Translations under genes and position numbers: made by a program
In this document: positions 1-6,715 of the stretch, in pieces
How positions within the stretch are numbered: the first letter of the stretch is position 1
Layout: each line of letters opens with the position of its first letter
The notes under the pieces: model-generated
Database searches by the model: none
Seen by the model: the letters and a program-made list of their open reading frames with translations, nothing else
What the model was told of the DNA's origin: nothing
NCBI GenBank assembly: GCA_017394925.1
Contig: JAFPWQ010000334.1
Coordinates: 1-8,583, forward strand
Direction: 5' to 3'
DNA length: 8,583 nucleotides
Source of the DNA: Synergistaceae bacterium
Lineage (GTDB): Bacteria; Synergistota; Synergistia; Synergistales; Aminobacteriaceae

Positions 1-117
1 CAGCTCATTATGTAAAGATAAATTATAGCTGTTGGGATTTAATTTTTTTTCGTCGAACGGGTCTATTATTATCTCATTCCCTATGTGATTTTTTATCTCA
101 AGTCCTGAAAGAATCAT
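1..117 (-). CDS. dcd: dCTP deaminase, N-terminal part (cut by window edge)
   Basis: The first 39 codons on the minus strand read MILSGLEIKNHIG..., then IIIDPFDEKKLNPNSYNLSL. This is the characteristic N-terminus of Dcd, which usually reads MILSD..I, then I.PFD...L.PNSYDLRL. The family deaminates dCTP to dUTP (or to dUMP in the bifunctional forms) in the cytoplasm and so supplies precursor for dTMP synthesis. Full proteins are about 180-190 residues, so roughly four fifths lies beyond the left edge, and the catalytic Glu and nucleotide-binding residues cannot be checked. The start is fixed by the ATG at 117-115, with a strong SD (AAAGGAGAG on the minus strand, 133-125) 9 nt upstream. It is divergent from the nuclease gene that follows. 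The bifunctional dCTP deaminase/dUTPase form cannot be excluded. Confidence 0.9.
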   Translation of the reverse strand, partial: MILSGLEIKNHIGNEIIIDPFDEKKLNPNSYNLSLHNEL

Positions 118-124
118 TTACGCT

Positions 125-133
125 CTCTCCTTT
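125..133 (-). promoter_or_regulatory. Ribosome binding site of dcd
   Basis: The minus strand reads AAAGGAGAG, with its GGAG core 9 nt before the ATG of dcd. This is a near-ideal SD and fixes the start of a gene of which only 117 nt are visible. Confidence 0.8.
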
Positions 134-152
134 AATTGTGAAGATAACACAC

Positions 153-161
153 TGATATAAT
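153..161 (+). promoter_or_regulatory. Extended -10 promoter for the rightward nuclease-led genes
   Basis: TGATATAAT is a perfect TGN-TATAAT extended -10 element. No convincing -35 box lies 16-18 nt upstream, which is tolerated for extended -10 promoters. Predicted transcription would begin near 168 and leave a leader of about 43 nt before the ATG at 211. It lies in the 93-nt spacer (118-210) shared with divergent dcd. I could not assign a clear promoter to dcd in the same spacer. Confidence 0.55.
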
Positions 162-163
162 AT

Positions 164-190
164 TACGAAAATTTGATTTAGAATACGAAA
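164..190 (+). repeat. Short direct repeat TACGAAA, 20 bp apart
   Basis: TACGAAA occurs at 164-170 and again at 184-190, exactly 20 bp apart (about two helical turns). Both copies lie just downstream of the extended -10 box, around the predicted start and in the leader. This spacing would suit a protein bound on one DNA face, but a 7-mer in AT-rich DNA can recur by chance. Confidence 0.25.
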
Positions 191-210
191 GGCAAAACTA
201 AAATCTTCCC

Positions 211-513
211 ATGAAAAATTATCTTAGCATCAAGGAAGTAAAAGACCTTCCTGCAAACTCAGAATTCAAAGCTATGGGTATAGTCTCACATTTCAACAGA
301 CGGAAGGACCGCAATAATAATCCGTTTTGGGAATTAACGATTGCTGATTCAACAGGAGAGCTTGAAGGTAAAGTGTGGCCGCTTTCGATCTGGTGGAACA
401 CACAAGGCGGAGAAAAATTTCCGATTGACCCGGACAACTGCGGCATTAAGTTTGAAGGCTCATCTGTAGGTGTGTATGGTCTCATAGGAGAGTTCAAAGA
501 TCAGCTGCAATAG
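211..513 (+). CDS. OB-fold N-terminal fragment of the YhaM-type nuclease
   Basis: This is what ordinary termination at the TAG would yield: 100 residues, almost exactly the OB-fold domain. Residues 37-57 (NNPFWELTIADSTGELEGKV and the following W) match the central OB strands of YhaM proteins, where the pattern is (Y/F)-x-(D/E)-L-x-(L/I)-x-D-x-(T/S)-G-x-(I/L)-E. In this family the domain binds nucleic acid and has no catalytic residues, so the fragment alone should have no nuclease activity. The stop falls in the last strand, after GEFKDQLQ, where homologues would be expected to carry a hydrophobic residue. Confidence 0.7.
   Translation: MKNYLSIKEVKDLPANSEFKAMGIVSHFNRRKDRNNNPFWELTIADSTGELEGKVWPLSIWWNTQGGEKFPIDPDNCGIKFEGSSVGVYGLIGEFKDQLQ
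511..513 (+). other. In-frame amber codon inside the nuclease gene
   Basis: The reading is ...GAT CAG CTG CAA TAG AAT TTT GAC AGC..., with TAG as codon 101 from the ATG at 211. Upstream and downstream protein are in the same frame and belong to the same family. The following bases AATTTT do not match the known leaky TAG-CAR-YYA readthrough context. Confidence 0.9.
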
Positions 514-582
514 AATTTTGACAGCGTATATTATCTCGATCAGAAAGATTATCCCCCTCAGACATTCACGCGGCGTTCTAAA

Positions 583-1227
583 TTGCCATATGATTTTCTT
601 GAATCGTCATTCAGGAATTTAATTGCATCGATAAAGTATCAGCCTCTTCAGGATTTCGTCAATGCGGCCTTCTTCAAGCATGGAATATGGGAAAAATTTC
701 ATGTCTGGCCTGCTGCTATTTCACTTCATCATGCATATACGAACGGGCTGCTTGAACATTCAGTATCAGTTGCTGAAGGTGCAATCGGAATCTCAAAGCA
801 TTATTCAGAGTTCGGAATACCCGTTAATCTGGATTTAGTTATCGCCGGTGCATTACTTCATGATATAGGCAAGACAGAAGCATATTCAATCTTCCCTTCA
901 CCATCAATGACAGTAGCCGGAAATGTAATCGAACATATTTCAATGGGATATTACATGTTCATGCACTGCGCTGAGCTTGAGAAACTCGAAGACGATATAA
1001 CAATGGCAATCGCACATATAATTCTGAGTCATCACGGAAAACGCGAATACAGTTCTCCTGTTGTGCCTGCAACACCAGAAGCAATGATAGTGAATACGGC
1101 TGATGATCTTGATTTCAAGTTAAGCTACTGGAAATTACAGATGGATTCAATCGGAGGCGGTGCAGAAATGACTGACTACCTGAGCCTTGTAGAACGCAAA
1201 TTATGGAGGGGAATCAAGCCCAGATGA
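583..1227 (+). CDS. HD-domain C-terminal fragment of the YhaM-type nuclease
   Basis: This part carries the catalytic HD domain. Counting from the ATG at 211, visible metal-site motifs are His183 (LLEHS), the His217-Asp218 pair (ALLHDIGK), His242 (VIEHIS), His274-His275 (ILSHHGK) and Asp298 (NTADDLD). The stretch SHHGK, then SPVVPATPEA, then DDLD is a YhaM signature. All expected metal residues are present and no second disruption is seen, so the domain looks functional or only recently inactivated. If made separately, the only start that keeps the whole domain is TTG at 583, which has no SD upstream; the first in-frame ATG lies beyond the HD pair. Independent translation therefore looks weak. 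Confidence 0.65.
   Translation: MPYDFLESSFRNLIASIKYQPLQDFVNAAFFKHGIWEKFHVWPAAISLHHAYTNGLLEHSVSVAEGAIGISKHYSEFGIPVNLDLVIAGALLHDIGKTEAYSIFPSPSMTVAGNVIEHISMGYYMFMHCAELEKLEDDITMAIAHIILSHHGKREYSSPVVPATPEAMIVNTADDLDFKLSYWKLQMDSIGGGAEMTDYLSLVERKLWRGIKPR
1205..1211 (+). promoter_or_regulatory. Ribosome binding site deciding the RluA-family start
   Basis: GGAGGGG lies inside the end of the nuclease gene, 12 nt before the ATG at 1224. The other candidate, ATG 1203, overlaps this site and has no SD of its own, so 1224 is preferred. The spacing is longer than usual. Confidence 0.6.
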
Positions 1228-2147
1228 GTTATACGTTAAAACTCACGCAGGATCACGATGACAGAAGATTAGACCGAACATTGCGATCACTCTGGAAGAA
1301 TGTAACACTCGGCGAGATAATGAAAGCTATTCGGAAAGGTGAAGTGCGCGTAAATTCAAAGAGAGTCCGTGAACCTGGAACGCATATACATACTGGAGAT
1401 GAGCTTGCTGTTCCATGGGCATTAAATGACGAATCGAATCACGTGAAGAAATTCAAAGCGTCATGGGGAAAAATTAAAATTATCTTTCATGGCCTCAACG
1501 TGTTAATTCTCAATAAGCCTTCGGGAATTCTCGTACAGCCCGATGAACCAGACGGAGACAGTGTAATTTCGCGTGTGTGGGCAATGACAGGTTCAACTAT
1601 GCCTGCCGCTGTTCACAGATTAGACCGGAATACTACGGGTGTACTTGCTGTTGCTCTTCATGGTGATTCATTACGCGCACTTGAGGAATTATTCAAGACC
1701 CGCAGAGTTAGAAAATTTTACATGGCCGTTGTCGTCGGAAGAGTGAATGAAGACGTGATTATAGATGCGCCGTTACTGAAGGATTCAGAAAATAATCTCG
1801 TGAGTGTCTCAGATGAAGGGCAGCCTGCAATCACTAAGTGTACATGCATTGATACTGACGGTGAATATTCGCTCGTAATGCTTGAGCTTCTCACAGGCAG
1901 AACTCATCAGGCACGTGTACATATGGCACACATTAAGCACCCGATATTAGGCGACAGGAAATACGGAGACTTTCACGCGAACAAAAAGATGAAGAACATA
2001 ACACGCCCGTTGTTACATGCATACGAACTTGAATTCTATGATGATGTTCACGAATCACTAAATGAGATTGCCGGTAAAAAATTTAGAGCTGATATTCCAG
2101 ATGACATGAGAGAGTTCATTAATGCGAGGGGGTTTAAGGTTACGTGA
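1224..2147 (+). CDS. RluA-family 23S rRNA pseudouridine synthase (RluC/RluD type)
   Basis: The 307-residue cytoplasmic enzyme isomerises uridine to pseudouridine in rRNA. Residues about 10-65 form an S4 RNA-binding domain (RRLDRTLRSLW, then IRKGEVRVNSKRV). The catalytic domain follows: LNKPSGILVQPD near 96-107, the family motif HRLDRNTTG with catalytic Asp134, KTRRVRKFYMAVV, and the C-terminal TGRTHQARVHMAHIKHPILG. An S4 domain plus this length points to RluC/RluD rather than RluA/RluF, but the exact target uridines cannot be read from sequence. Start choice: ATG 1224 overlaps the upstream TGA (ATGA) and follows an SD at 1205-1211; ATG 1203 would add seven residues upstream of the S4 domain. 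The gene ends in a 1-nt overlap with the next, so it is probably translationally coupled on both sides. Confidence 0.9.
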   Translation: MSYTLKLTQDHDDRRLDRTLRSLWKNVTLGEIMKAIRKGEVRVNSKRVREPGTHIHTGDELAVPWALNDESNHVKKFKASWGKIKIIFHGLNVLILNKPSGILVQPDEPDGDSVISRVWAMTGSTMPAAVHRLDRNTTGVLAVALHGDSLRALEELFKTRRVRKFYMAVVVGRVNEDVIIDAPLLKDSENNLVSVSDEGQPAITKCTCIDTDGEYSLVMLELLTGRTHQARVHMAHIKHPILGDRKYGDFHANKKMKNITRPLLHAYELEFYDDVHESLNEIAGKKFRADIPDDMREFINARGFKVT

Positions 2148-3274
2148 TGAAAATGAAAACTTTCATTATGAAGATAATTATTGCGCTGATATTTGCGGGT
2201 GCATTCTATTATGCTGCAGATTACTTTGCTGTCCGTAACTGGAACAATAACGAGTCTCTGATAGTCCGAGTGATTGAGGCCGGGCCTGAGCAAATAATTC
2301 CTCCCGAAAATGAACAGGAAGAGAGCTACGAAATGCTTGAACGTAAGACAGTGATTCAAGTTTTATCGGGCAATAACAAAGATGAAGTTCTGAGCGTTAA
2401 TACAGTCCGGCTTTCAGGGACAGGCATTGAAATTATACCCGGCAGAAGATATTTGCTCGTGTGGGACATGTTCAGCGACGGGAGAGTGCAGTATTCAATC
2501 GCTGATGCGTTCCGTGTACCTTCACTTGCAGGAATCATCATGGGAATATGTGCGTTATTCATAGCGTTGACGGGCAGAAGAGGCTTCTTTGCGCTTTTTG
2601 GACTCGGAGCATCAATAACTGTTCTTGTCTTCACGATGATTCCGTTAATCTCTCAGGGCTGGCAGCCTGTACCTTTAGCACTTGCATCTGTTCTGATAAT
2701 TTCAACTGTAACGATATTATGTGTAGTCCCTTATGCGCGCTATCGTCTTGTTGCGTTGCTGGGCAGTCTCGGAGGTGCATTATGCGGTTTTGCTTCCGGT
2801 GCATTAATGGTGTACGTGTGGCAGTTAATCGGATTGTCTGGTGAAGGTGCTGCATTGCTCGCGTCAACTCTCCCGGGACTCAACATGAAAGGCTTACTGC
2901 TTGCCAGTGTTCTAATCGGATCAATAGGTGCAGTTCTCGATGTCGGAATCTCAATCACGGCTTCAATGTCAGAACTCGTTGACTATGATAGCAATATTCC
3001 GCTGGACAGGCTTTTGCTTGCAGGTCTTAATGTCGGAAGTGAAGTACTCGGCAGTATGATTAACACGCTCATACTTGCGTACATGGGCAGCTCATTACCT
3101 ATGGCAGTATTAATATGCAGTGCAGGAGTCGAAATTTCCGGCGTACTTAATGACCCGTATATAGCTCAGGAGATAGTGCAGAGTTTAGCGGGCACATTAG
3201 GCTTATTGTTCACGATTCCAGTAACATCATTCTTCTTTGTACTCGAAGAATCACTGAGGCGGCGCGATGATTAG
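2147..3274 (+). CDS. YibE/F-family multipass membrane protein
   Basis: A 375-residue inner-membrane protein of a widespread family whose biochemical role is not established. It has an N-terminal membrane anchor (about 6-24), then about 95 residues outside the membrane that look beta-rich (VRVIEAG..., SVNTVRLSGTGIEIIPGRR) and resemble the extracytoplasmic part of YibE. About seven hydrophobic segments follow (roughly 125-142, 146-167, 175-195, 202-227, 248-269, 300-322 and 344-367). The family signatures GAVLDVGISITASM (261-274) and SMINTLILAYMGSSLP are clear. Starts at GTG 2144, ATG 2147 and ATG 2153 are possible; ATG 2147 makes a TGATG overlap with the preceding stop, and AAGG at 2137-2140 sits 6 nt upstream. 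It ends at TAG, 8 nt inside the next gene. Role here is unknown; an envelope or transport function is only inferred. Confidence 0.85.
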   Translation: MKMKTFIMKIIIALIFAGAFYYAADYFAVRNWNNNESLIVRVIEAGPEQIIPPENEQEESYEMLERKTVIQVLSGNNKDEVLSVNTVRLSGTGIEIIPGRRYLLVWDMFSDGRVQYSIADAFRVPSLAGIIMGICALFIALTGRRGFFALFGLGASITVLVFTMIPLISQGWQPVPLALASVLIISTVTILCVVPYARYRLVALLGSLGGALCGFASGALMVYVWQLIGLSGEGAALLASTLPGLNMKGLLLASVLIGSIGAVLDVGISITASMSELVDYDSNIPLDRLLLAGLNVGSEVLGSMINTLILAYMGSSLPMAVLICSAGVEISGVLNDPYIAQEIVQSLAGTLGLLFTIPVTSFFFVLEESLRRRDD

Positions 3275-4190
3275 AGCTGTAATTGATATTGGCAGTAATT
3301 CAATCAAGATGAGAATCGCAAAAATAGACAAAGGCCGTGTAAGTGTGATACGTGATGAGACTGAAGTAGTCAGACTTGGTCGCGGAATGTCATCAACTGG
3401 AATGCTCAGAGACGAAAACATGAGAACGTCATGTGATGCAGTCGTGAGAATGTCGGAAAGAGCGAAGAGATTCACCAGAGATATTTTTGTTGTCGGGACA
3501 ATGGCACTCAGGACAGCAAAAAATTCTGATGTCTTTATCCGTATGGTGAAAGATGAATGCGGTCTTGATGTTCATGTTTTCACCGGGCAGGAAGAAGCGC
3601 GTTATTCATGGCTCGGAGCGGTTGACGGATTCAGTCTTGAGGGCGAAGCTGTGATGTTTGATTCAGGAGGCGGAAGTACGGAGTTCGTATCAGGCTCAGA
3701 CGGACACATGAAAGAATCAGTAAGCGTTCCGATTGGTGCTGTTAATCTCTCGGAACGTTTTTTTTGCTTTCAGGACAGACCCGTTAAAGGCTCGTTATAC
3801 AAGCAGGCAATCGAATACGTGATGAAATTATTCACTGAGAATGACATTGAGAGATTTAAATTCAGCCCGTGCGAATTCATTGGTGTTGGCGGAGGGGTCG
3901 TAACGATGGCGAGCGTCAAACATGCGTGTGAAAACTTTATGCCCTCAAAACTTCACGGAAGCACATTAACACAGCGCGATATAGTTCGTCAGATTCAAAT
4001 GTACTCATCATTAACGCTCAAAGAACGGCAAGATATTATTGGCCTTCCTGCATCAAGAGCAGATGTTATTCTCGGCAGTGCATGTATTATTTTATCCGCA
4101 ATGAGAATCTTAAACGCAAAAATATTACGGGTAAGCATTAACGGATTAAGACACGGCTTATTACTTCGCGATATGTTTCGTGATATATAA
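3267..4190 (+). CDS. Ppx/GppA-family exopolyphosphatase/pppGpp phosphohydrolase (short form)
   Basis: A 307-residue cytoplasmic enzyme of the actin-like ATPase superfamily. Its family releases phosphate from polyphosphate ends or hydrolyses pppGpp to ppGpp. Visible motifs are the phosphate-1 loop DIGSNSIKMRI (7-17), GTMALRTAKN (77-86), TGQEEARYSWLGA (106-118, holding the catalytic Glu of the family), the phosphate-2 loop DSGGGSTEF (132-140), PIGAVNLSERF (155-165) and GVGGGVVTMAS. It has only the two-lobed core and lacks the C-terminal HD-like extension of the roughly 500-residue E. coli enzymes, so it is the short type. Which substrate it prefers cannot be told. ATG 3267 lies 8 nt before the upstream stop, with GAGG at 3256-3259 as SD. 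A run of eight T at 3758-3765 encodes Phe-Phe and does not break the frame. Confidence 0.88.
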   Translation: MIRAVIDIGSNSIKMRIAKIDKGRVSVIRDETEVVRLGRGMSSTGMLRDENMRTSCDAVVRMSERAKRFTRDIFVVGTMALRTAKNSDVFIRMVKDECGLDVHVFTGQEEARYSWLGAVDGFSLEGEAVMFDSGGGSTEFVSGSDGHMKESVSVPIGAVNLSERFFCFQDRPVKGSLYKQAIEYVMKLFTENDIERFKFSPCEFIGVGGGVVTMASVKHACENFMPSKLHGSTLTQRDIVRQIQMYSSLTLKERQDIIGLPASRADVILGSACIILSAMRILNAKILRVSINGLRHGLLLRDMFRDI

Positions 4191-4191
4191 T
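4186..4191 (+). promoter_or_regulatory. Possible promoter for the ftsEX block
   Basis: A perfect TATAAT hexamer spans the Ppx/GppA stop codon and opens the only gap over 25 nt in the rightward block. It would start a transcript near 4198, about 40 nt before ATG 4237. There is no good -35 box and no TG extension, so this rests on one hexamer and on position. Confidence 0.3.
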
Positions 4192-4221
4192 GTGAAAATC
4201 AAAGATGATTTGAATCAATGA

Positions 4222-4229
4222 AGAGGTGA
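4222..4229 (+). promoter_or_regulatory. Ribosome binding site of the unknown gene before ftsE
   Basis: AGAGGTGA lies 7 nt before ATG 4237 and closely matches the anti-SD. The ATG at 4229 overlaps it and is out of frame, so 4237 is well supported. Confidence 0.75.
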
Positions 4230-4236
4230 TGAAAAA

Positions 4237-5133
4237 ATGCTGCTTGAATTGATGTCCAACGGAACGCTTGCAGAACTTCCGCCGGATAACGCACCCAGCG
4301 GCGTAAAATTGCCCGAAGAACCTTCAGTTATGCTTCTCTTGCCTCACAATAAATATTTACTGGGAACATCAGGCGGTAAATGGATATATGCGGACAGTTC
4401 AGACGGAAGAGATTCACAGAACGTATCACTCTATGACGATGAAGTATTATCTCTCATCAATGAAGGATCACAGCCTACGATTTTGCCGGGAAAAACTGTA
4501 ACGGCACTGCGAAAAGAATTATTCATGCTTACGGATCCTCCCGGCAATTATCATGCAACGGTCTTAATGCTGCGTACGTTCATGCGTTATCATTCAGTGT
4601 TCAGTCAGAATGATTCAGAACTGCCTGACGAGAAAGATTTTTACATGGCCATGAAGAATGATTTGATTCTGGCTAAGGCATACTGGACATTGAGATTTGC
4701 ATTGTCGCGCAATGAAATGGAAACAGTCGGAAGGTTAAAAGCATGGTTAAGAGCAGGCCCGGAATTATTCACGCGGAGCAATTTAGTATCGCATATCTGG
4801 TTCTCAATAATGGATATGCCGGATCAGTCTGCAATATCGGAACTCGAATCGCTTTCATTCTCAGCTCTTGAGCTCAAACGTATGACCATGCAGAATGTTT
4901 CGCCGCTCTTAGTCTATAACCCTAAATCAGGCTGGTTAATTCTTGGTCGTTTTGGCAGGGACATGGGCACAATGTTTTTCGTGTGGGTATATCTGAATCA
5001 TGAAATCTATTCGGAACTGCGGGAACATAAACGAATGAGCGTACACGATATTATATATTCAGTGTGGGGAGAATACGAAACAGGGCAGGCAATGAATGAG
5101 CGCATGAAATACAAAGGGGCTGATTCGCAATGA
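4237..5133 (+). CDS. Uncharacterised 298-residue soluble protein coupled to ftsE
   Basis: I do not recognise this family. The protein has no signal peptide, no convincing membrane segment and no known catalytic motif. The first 90 residues look beta-rich and loop-rich (VMLLLPHNKYLLGTSGGKW, with LPPDNAP and LPGKTV turns). From about 88 to 225 it is largely helical (FYMAMKNDLILAKAYWTLRF, RNEMETVGRLKAWLRAG). A third part has aromatic hydrophobic strands and helix (SGWLILGRFGRDMGTMFFVW, then YLNHEIYSELREH) and an acidic C-terminal segment with SVWGEYETGQAMNE. It follows a good SD and overlaps ftsE by 4 nt (ATGA), so its translation is probably tied to that of FtsE. A cytoplasmic partner or regulator of FtsEX is the natural guess from position, but nothing in the sequence proves it. 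It could equally be an unrelated cytoplasmic protein. Confidence 0.85.
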   Translation: MLLELMSNGTLAELPPDNAPSGVKLPEEPSVMLLLPHNKYLLGTSGGKWIYADSSDGRDSQNVSLYDDEVLSLINEGSQPTILPGKTVTALRKELFMLTDPPGNYHATVLMLRTFMRYHSVFSQNDSELPDEKDFYMAMKNDLILAKAYWTLRFALSRNEMETVGRLKAWLRAGPELFTRSNLVSHIWFSIMDMPDQSAISELESLSFSALELKRMTMQNVSPLLVYNPKSGWLILGRFGRDMGTMFFVWVYLNHEIYSELREHKRMSVHDIIYSVWGEYETGQAMNERMKYKGADSQ

Positions 5134-5813
5134 ATATTATGTTTTCAGGAGTGAGCAAAATTTTCGAGCCGGATATTGCTGCACTCGTTGATATTAATAT
5201 TAATATAGAACAGGGAGAATTCGTTTATATTATCGGTCAGACAGGTTCAGGCAAGTCTACACTTCTGCGTTTAATCACCCGTGAATTATTGCCCTCAAGA
5301 GGAACTGTAGCCGTCGGAGATTTTGACCTGCGCAGAATGAGAAGTGCTGATGTTCCGTATTACCGTCGTGATGTCGGACTCGTTGCTCAGGACTTCAGAC
5401 TGATTCAGACTCTGACTGTCTATGAGAATATCGCGTTTGCTATGGAAGCCATGTCTGTCCCGAAAAGAATCGTAGCCGAACGAACGAAGGACGTAATCAA
5501 TCAGGTAGGCTTATGGCGCAGAAGGAACATGAGACCCGCTCAGTTATCCGGCGGAGAGCAGCAGAGAGTCGCAATTGCAAGAGCGTTGGCAAATTCACCG
5601 TCATTATTCATTGCTGATGAGCCGACCGGTAATTTAGACTTTCACACGGCCGCAGAGGTCATGAAAATATTATTTGCGATTAACTCTGCAGGTGTTACTG
5701 TCGTGATGTCTACGCATAATCAAAGCATAGTAAATGCATCGCGTCAGAGGGTGATAGAACTCGACAACGGGAGATTAATACGTGATGAGATAGGAGGCAC
5801 ATATACAGGCTGA
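5130..5813 (+). CDS. ftsE: Cell-division ATP-binding protein FtsE
   Basis: A 227-residue ABC ATPase, the usual FtsE length. Motifs in order: Walker [10 protein letters not shown] (36-44), Q-loop Gln87 (VAQDF), ABC signature [15 protein letters not shown] (139-153), Walker B and catalytic Glu in [12 protein letters not shown] (159-170), and H-loop His196 (MSTHN). All are intact, so it should bind and hydrolyse ATP. FtsE dimers sit on the cytoplasmic face of the membrane with FtsX and drive conformational signals rather than transport. Identity as FtsE, rather than a LolD/MacB-type ATPase, rests on the adjacent ftsX and the VxQDFRL.. region. AAAGGGG at 5113-5119 lies 10 nt before the ATG; the gene overlaps its neighbours by 4 nt upstream and 1 nt downstream (TGATG). 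Confidence 0.95.
   Translation: MNIMFSGVSKIFEPDIAALVDININIEQGEFVYIIGQTGSGKSTLLRLITRELLPSRGTVAVGDFDLRRMRSADVPYYRRDVGLVAQDFRLIQTLTVYENIAFAMEAMSVPKRIVAERTKDVINQVGLWRRRNMRPAQLSGGEQQRVAIARALANSPSLFIADEPTGNLDFHTAAEVMKILFAINSAGVTVVMSTHNQSIVNASRQRVIELDNGRLIRDEIGGTYTG
5792..5797 (+). promoter_or_regulatory. SD-like site before ftsX
   Basis: AGGAGG is a perfect SD core inside the end of ftsE but lies 15 nt before ATG 5813, which is long. No other start codon falls nearer, so TGATG restart coupling probably helps initiate ftsX. Confidence 0.45.
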
Positions 5814-6709
5814 TGACTACATTAAAATATATATTGCGTGATACATGGAGGCTTATCGTACATCACTGGGTCTTAGGTCTTCTCACGCTTATAACCGCAG
5901 GCGTTATGTTATGGATACTGGGCGTAACTACATTATTTTCGCTTAATCTTGAGAATTTACTCACGCGTCTTGAAAGTGAATTAGTAGTGCAGGCGTATTT
6001 AGTGAAGGATAATACGATTAATATAGATTCGATTTCAGAACGCATTCAATCACTCGAATATGTTTACAGAATGCGTGCATGGTCTCCGTCAGACTCGCTT
6101 GCAAAGTTACAGGAGAAAATGGGATCACAATCACGTGCGCTTGATATGATTGGCGATAACCCAATCCCCTGGAACTTTGAGATTCACGTGAACAGCGCAA
6201 GAGATGTTGAGCCGTTAGTGAAAGCACTGCAGGCCATGCCCGAAGTTGAAGATGTCGTTTATGCCGGAATGGTCGTAAGAAGAATATCTGCATTGTCGCG
6301 AATATCATCACGGGTAGCATTCGTAATGTTCATGCTCTCGGTAATAATTACTGCACTGGTCGTATACAACACGATTCACATCTCGCTTTACTCAAGGCGT
6401 GAGGAGATCGGCATCATGTATCTTGTCGGTGCAACGAGGTCATATATTGCAACACCGTTTGTGCTTGAGGGAACACTGCTTGCATTGCTGGGAGCGATTA
6501 TAGCGGCAGGAGGAATAGTAGCGGCATATTTTCCGGGAATAGCATTCATTCAGAGCAATCTGCCTTTTCTGCATTCAAGTTTAATCACTGAGCAGGGAAT
6601 TATCTGGCGTTTCTGTGCATTACTTGCGGGATTCGGTGCGACATTGGGCTGGGTATGCAGTTATCTGGTAGTTGCGAGATTCATAAACGCAATCACTAAG
6701 CCGGAGTGA
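5813..6709 (+). CDS. ftsX: Cell-division membrane protein FtsX
   Basis: A 298-residue integral membrane protein with the FtsX topology: a short cytoplasmic N-terminus, TM1 about 20-43, a large external domain about 44-165, then TM2 about 168-190, TM3 about 215-240 and TM4 about 263-286. The external domain contains the family pattern MIGDNPIPWNFEIHVN (112-127) followed by a VEPLVKALQAMPEVEDVVY segment. After TM2 comes the highly typical SRREEIGIMYLVGATRSYI (194-212) and PFVLEGTLLALLGA. In known systems FtsX couples ATP turnover by FtsE to a peptidoglycan hydrolase or its activator bound to the external loop. The likely partners lie directly downstream, 6 nt away. It starts at the A of the ftsE stop codon. 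Confidence 0.95.
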   Translation: MTTLKYILRDTWRLIVHHWVLGLLTLITAGVMLWILGVTTLFSLNLENLLTRLESELVVQAYLVKDNTINIDSISERIQSLEYVYRMRAWSPSDSLAKLQEKMGSQSRALDMIGDNPIPWNFEIHVNSARDVEPLVKALQAMPEVEDVVYAGMVVRRISALSRISSRVAFVMFMLSVIITALVVYNTIHISLYSRREEIGIMYLVGATRSYIATPFVLEGTLLALLGAIIAAGGIVAAYFPGIAFIQSNLPFLHSSLITEQGIIWRFCALLAGFGATLGWVCSYLVVARFINAITKPE

Positions 6710-6715
6710 TTCATT

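Larger units (their letters stand above)
211..1227 (+). pseudogene. yhaM: YhaM-type OB-HD 3'-5' exoribonuclease gene interrupted by one in-frame TAG
   Basis: One reading frame of 338 codons runs from the ATG at 211 to the TGA at 1225-1227, broken only by TAG at codon 101. The product has the YhaM layout: an N-terminal OB fold, then an HD phosphohydrolase domain. The uninterrupted length would be close to B. subtilis YhaM (314 residues). YhaM proteins are cytoplasmic, metal-dependent 3'-5' exoribonucleases that trim RNA ends. Codons 102-124, right after the stop, still read as a natural linker (NFDSVYYLDQKDYPPQ...) with no frame change, so the break is a single codon. It could be a recent nonsense mutation (TTG or CAG to TAG are one-base changes), a sequencing or assembly error, or a translated amber codon. 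No SD lies at ideal distance before the ATG; GAAAGG (187-192) is 18 nt away. The 3' end overlaps the next gene by 4 nt. Confidence 0.85.

Noticed and set aside
41..50. Run of eight T, resembling a terminator U-tract
   Set aside because: It lies inside dcd on the opposite strand, encoding the Glu-Lys-Lys codons, and has no preceding GC-rich hairpin.
1203..1223. Upstream ATG adding seven residues to the RluA-family protein
   Set aside because: It overlaps the SD that serves ATG 1224, has no SD of its own, and the added residues precede the natural start of the S4 domain.
2048..2359. 103-codon open frame on the minus strand across the RluA-family/YibE-F junction
   Set aside because: It is antisense to two well-supported overlapping genes and has no family features.
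2548..2844. 98-codon, Cys-rich open frame on the plus strand
   Set aside because: It lies wholly inside the YibE/F gene in another frame, has no SD and looks like an out-of-frame reading of membrane-segment codons.
3758..3765. T8 run in the Ppx/GppA gene, considered as a slippage or frameshift site
   Set aside because: The frame is intact on both sides and family motifs continue without a shift, so nothing requires slippage.
4196..4211. Perfect 6-bp inverted repeat AAATCA-AAGA-TGATTT after the Ppx/GppA gene, considered as a terminator
   Set aside because: The stem is AT-rich and weak, with no U-tract after it. It may be chance, and the downstream gene has its own SD within 15 nt.
6018..6320. 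100-codon open frame on the minus strand within ftsX
   Set aside because: It is antisense to the conserved external domain of FtsX, with no recognisable motif or RBS.
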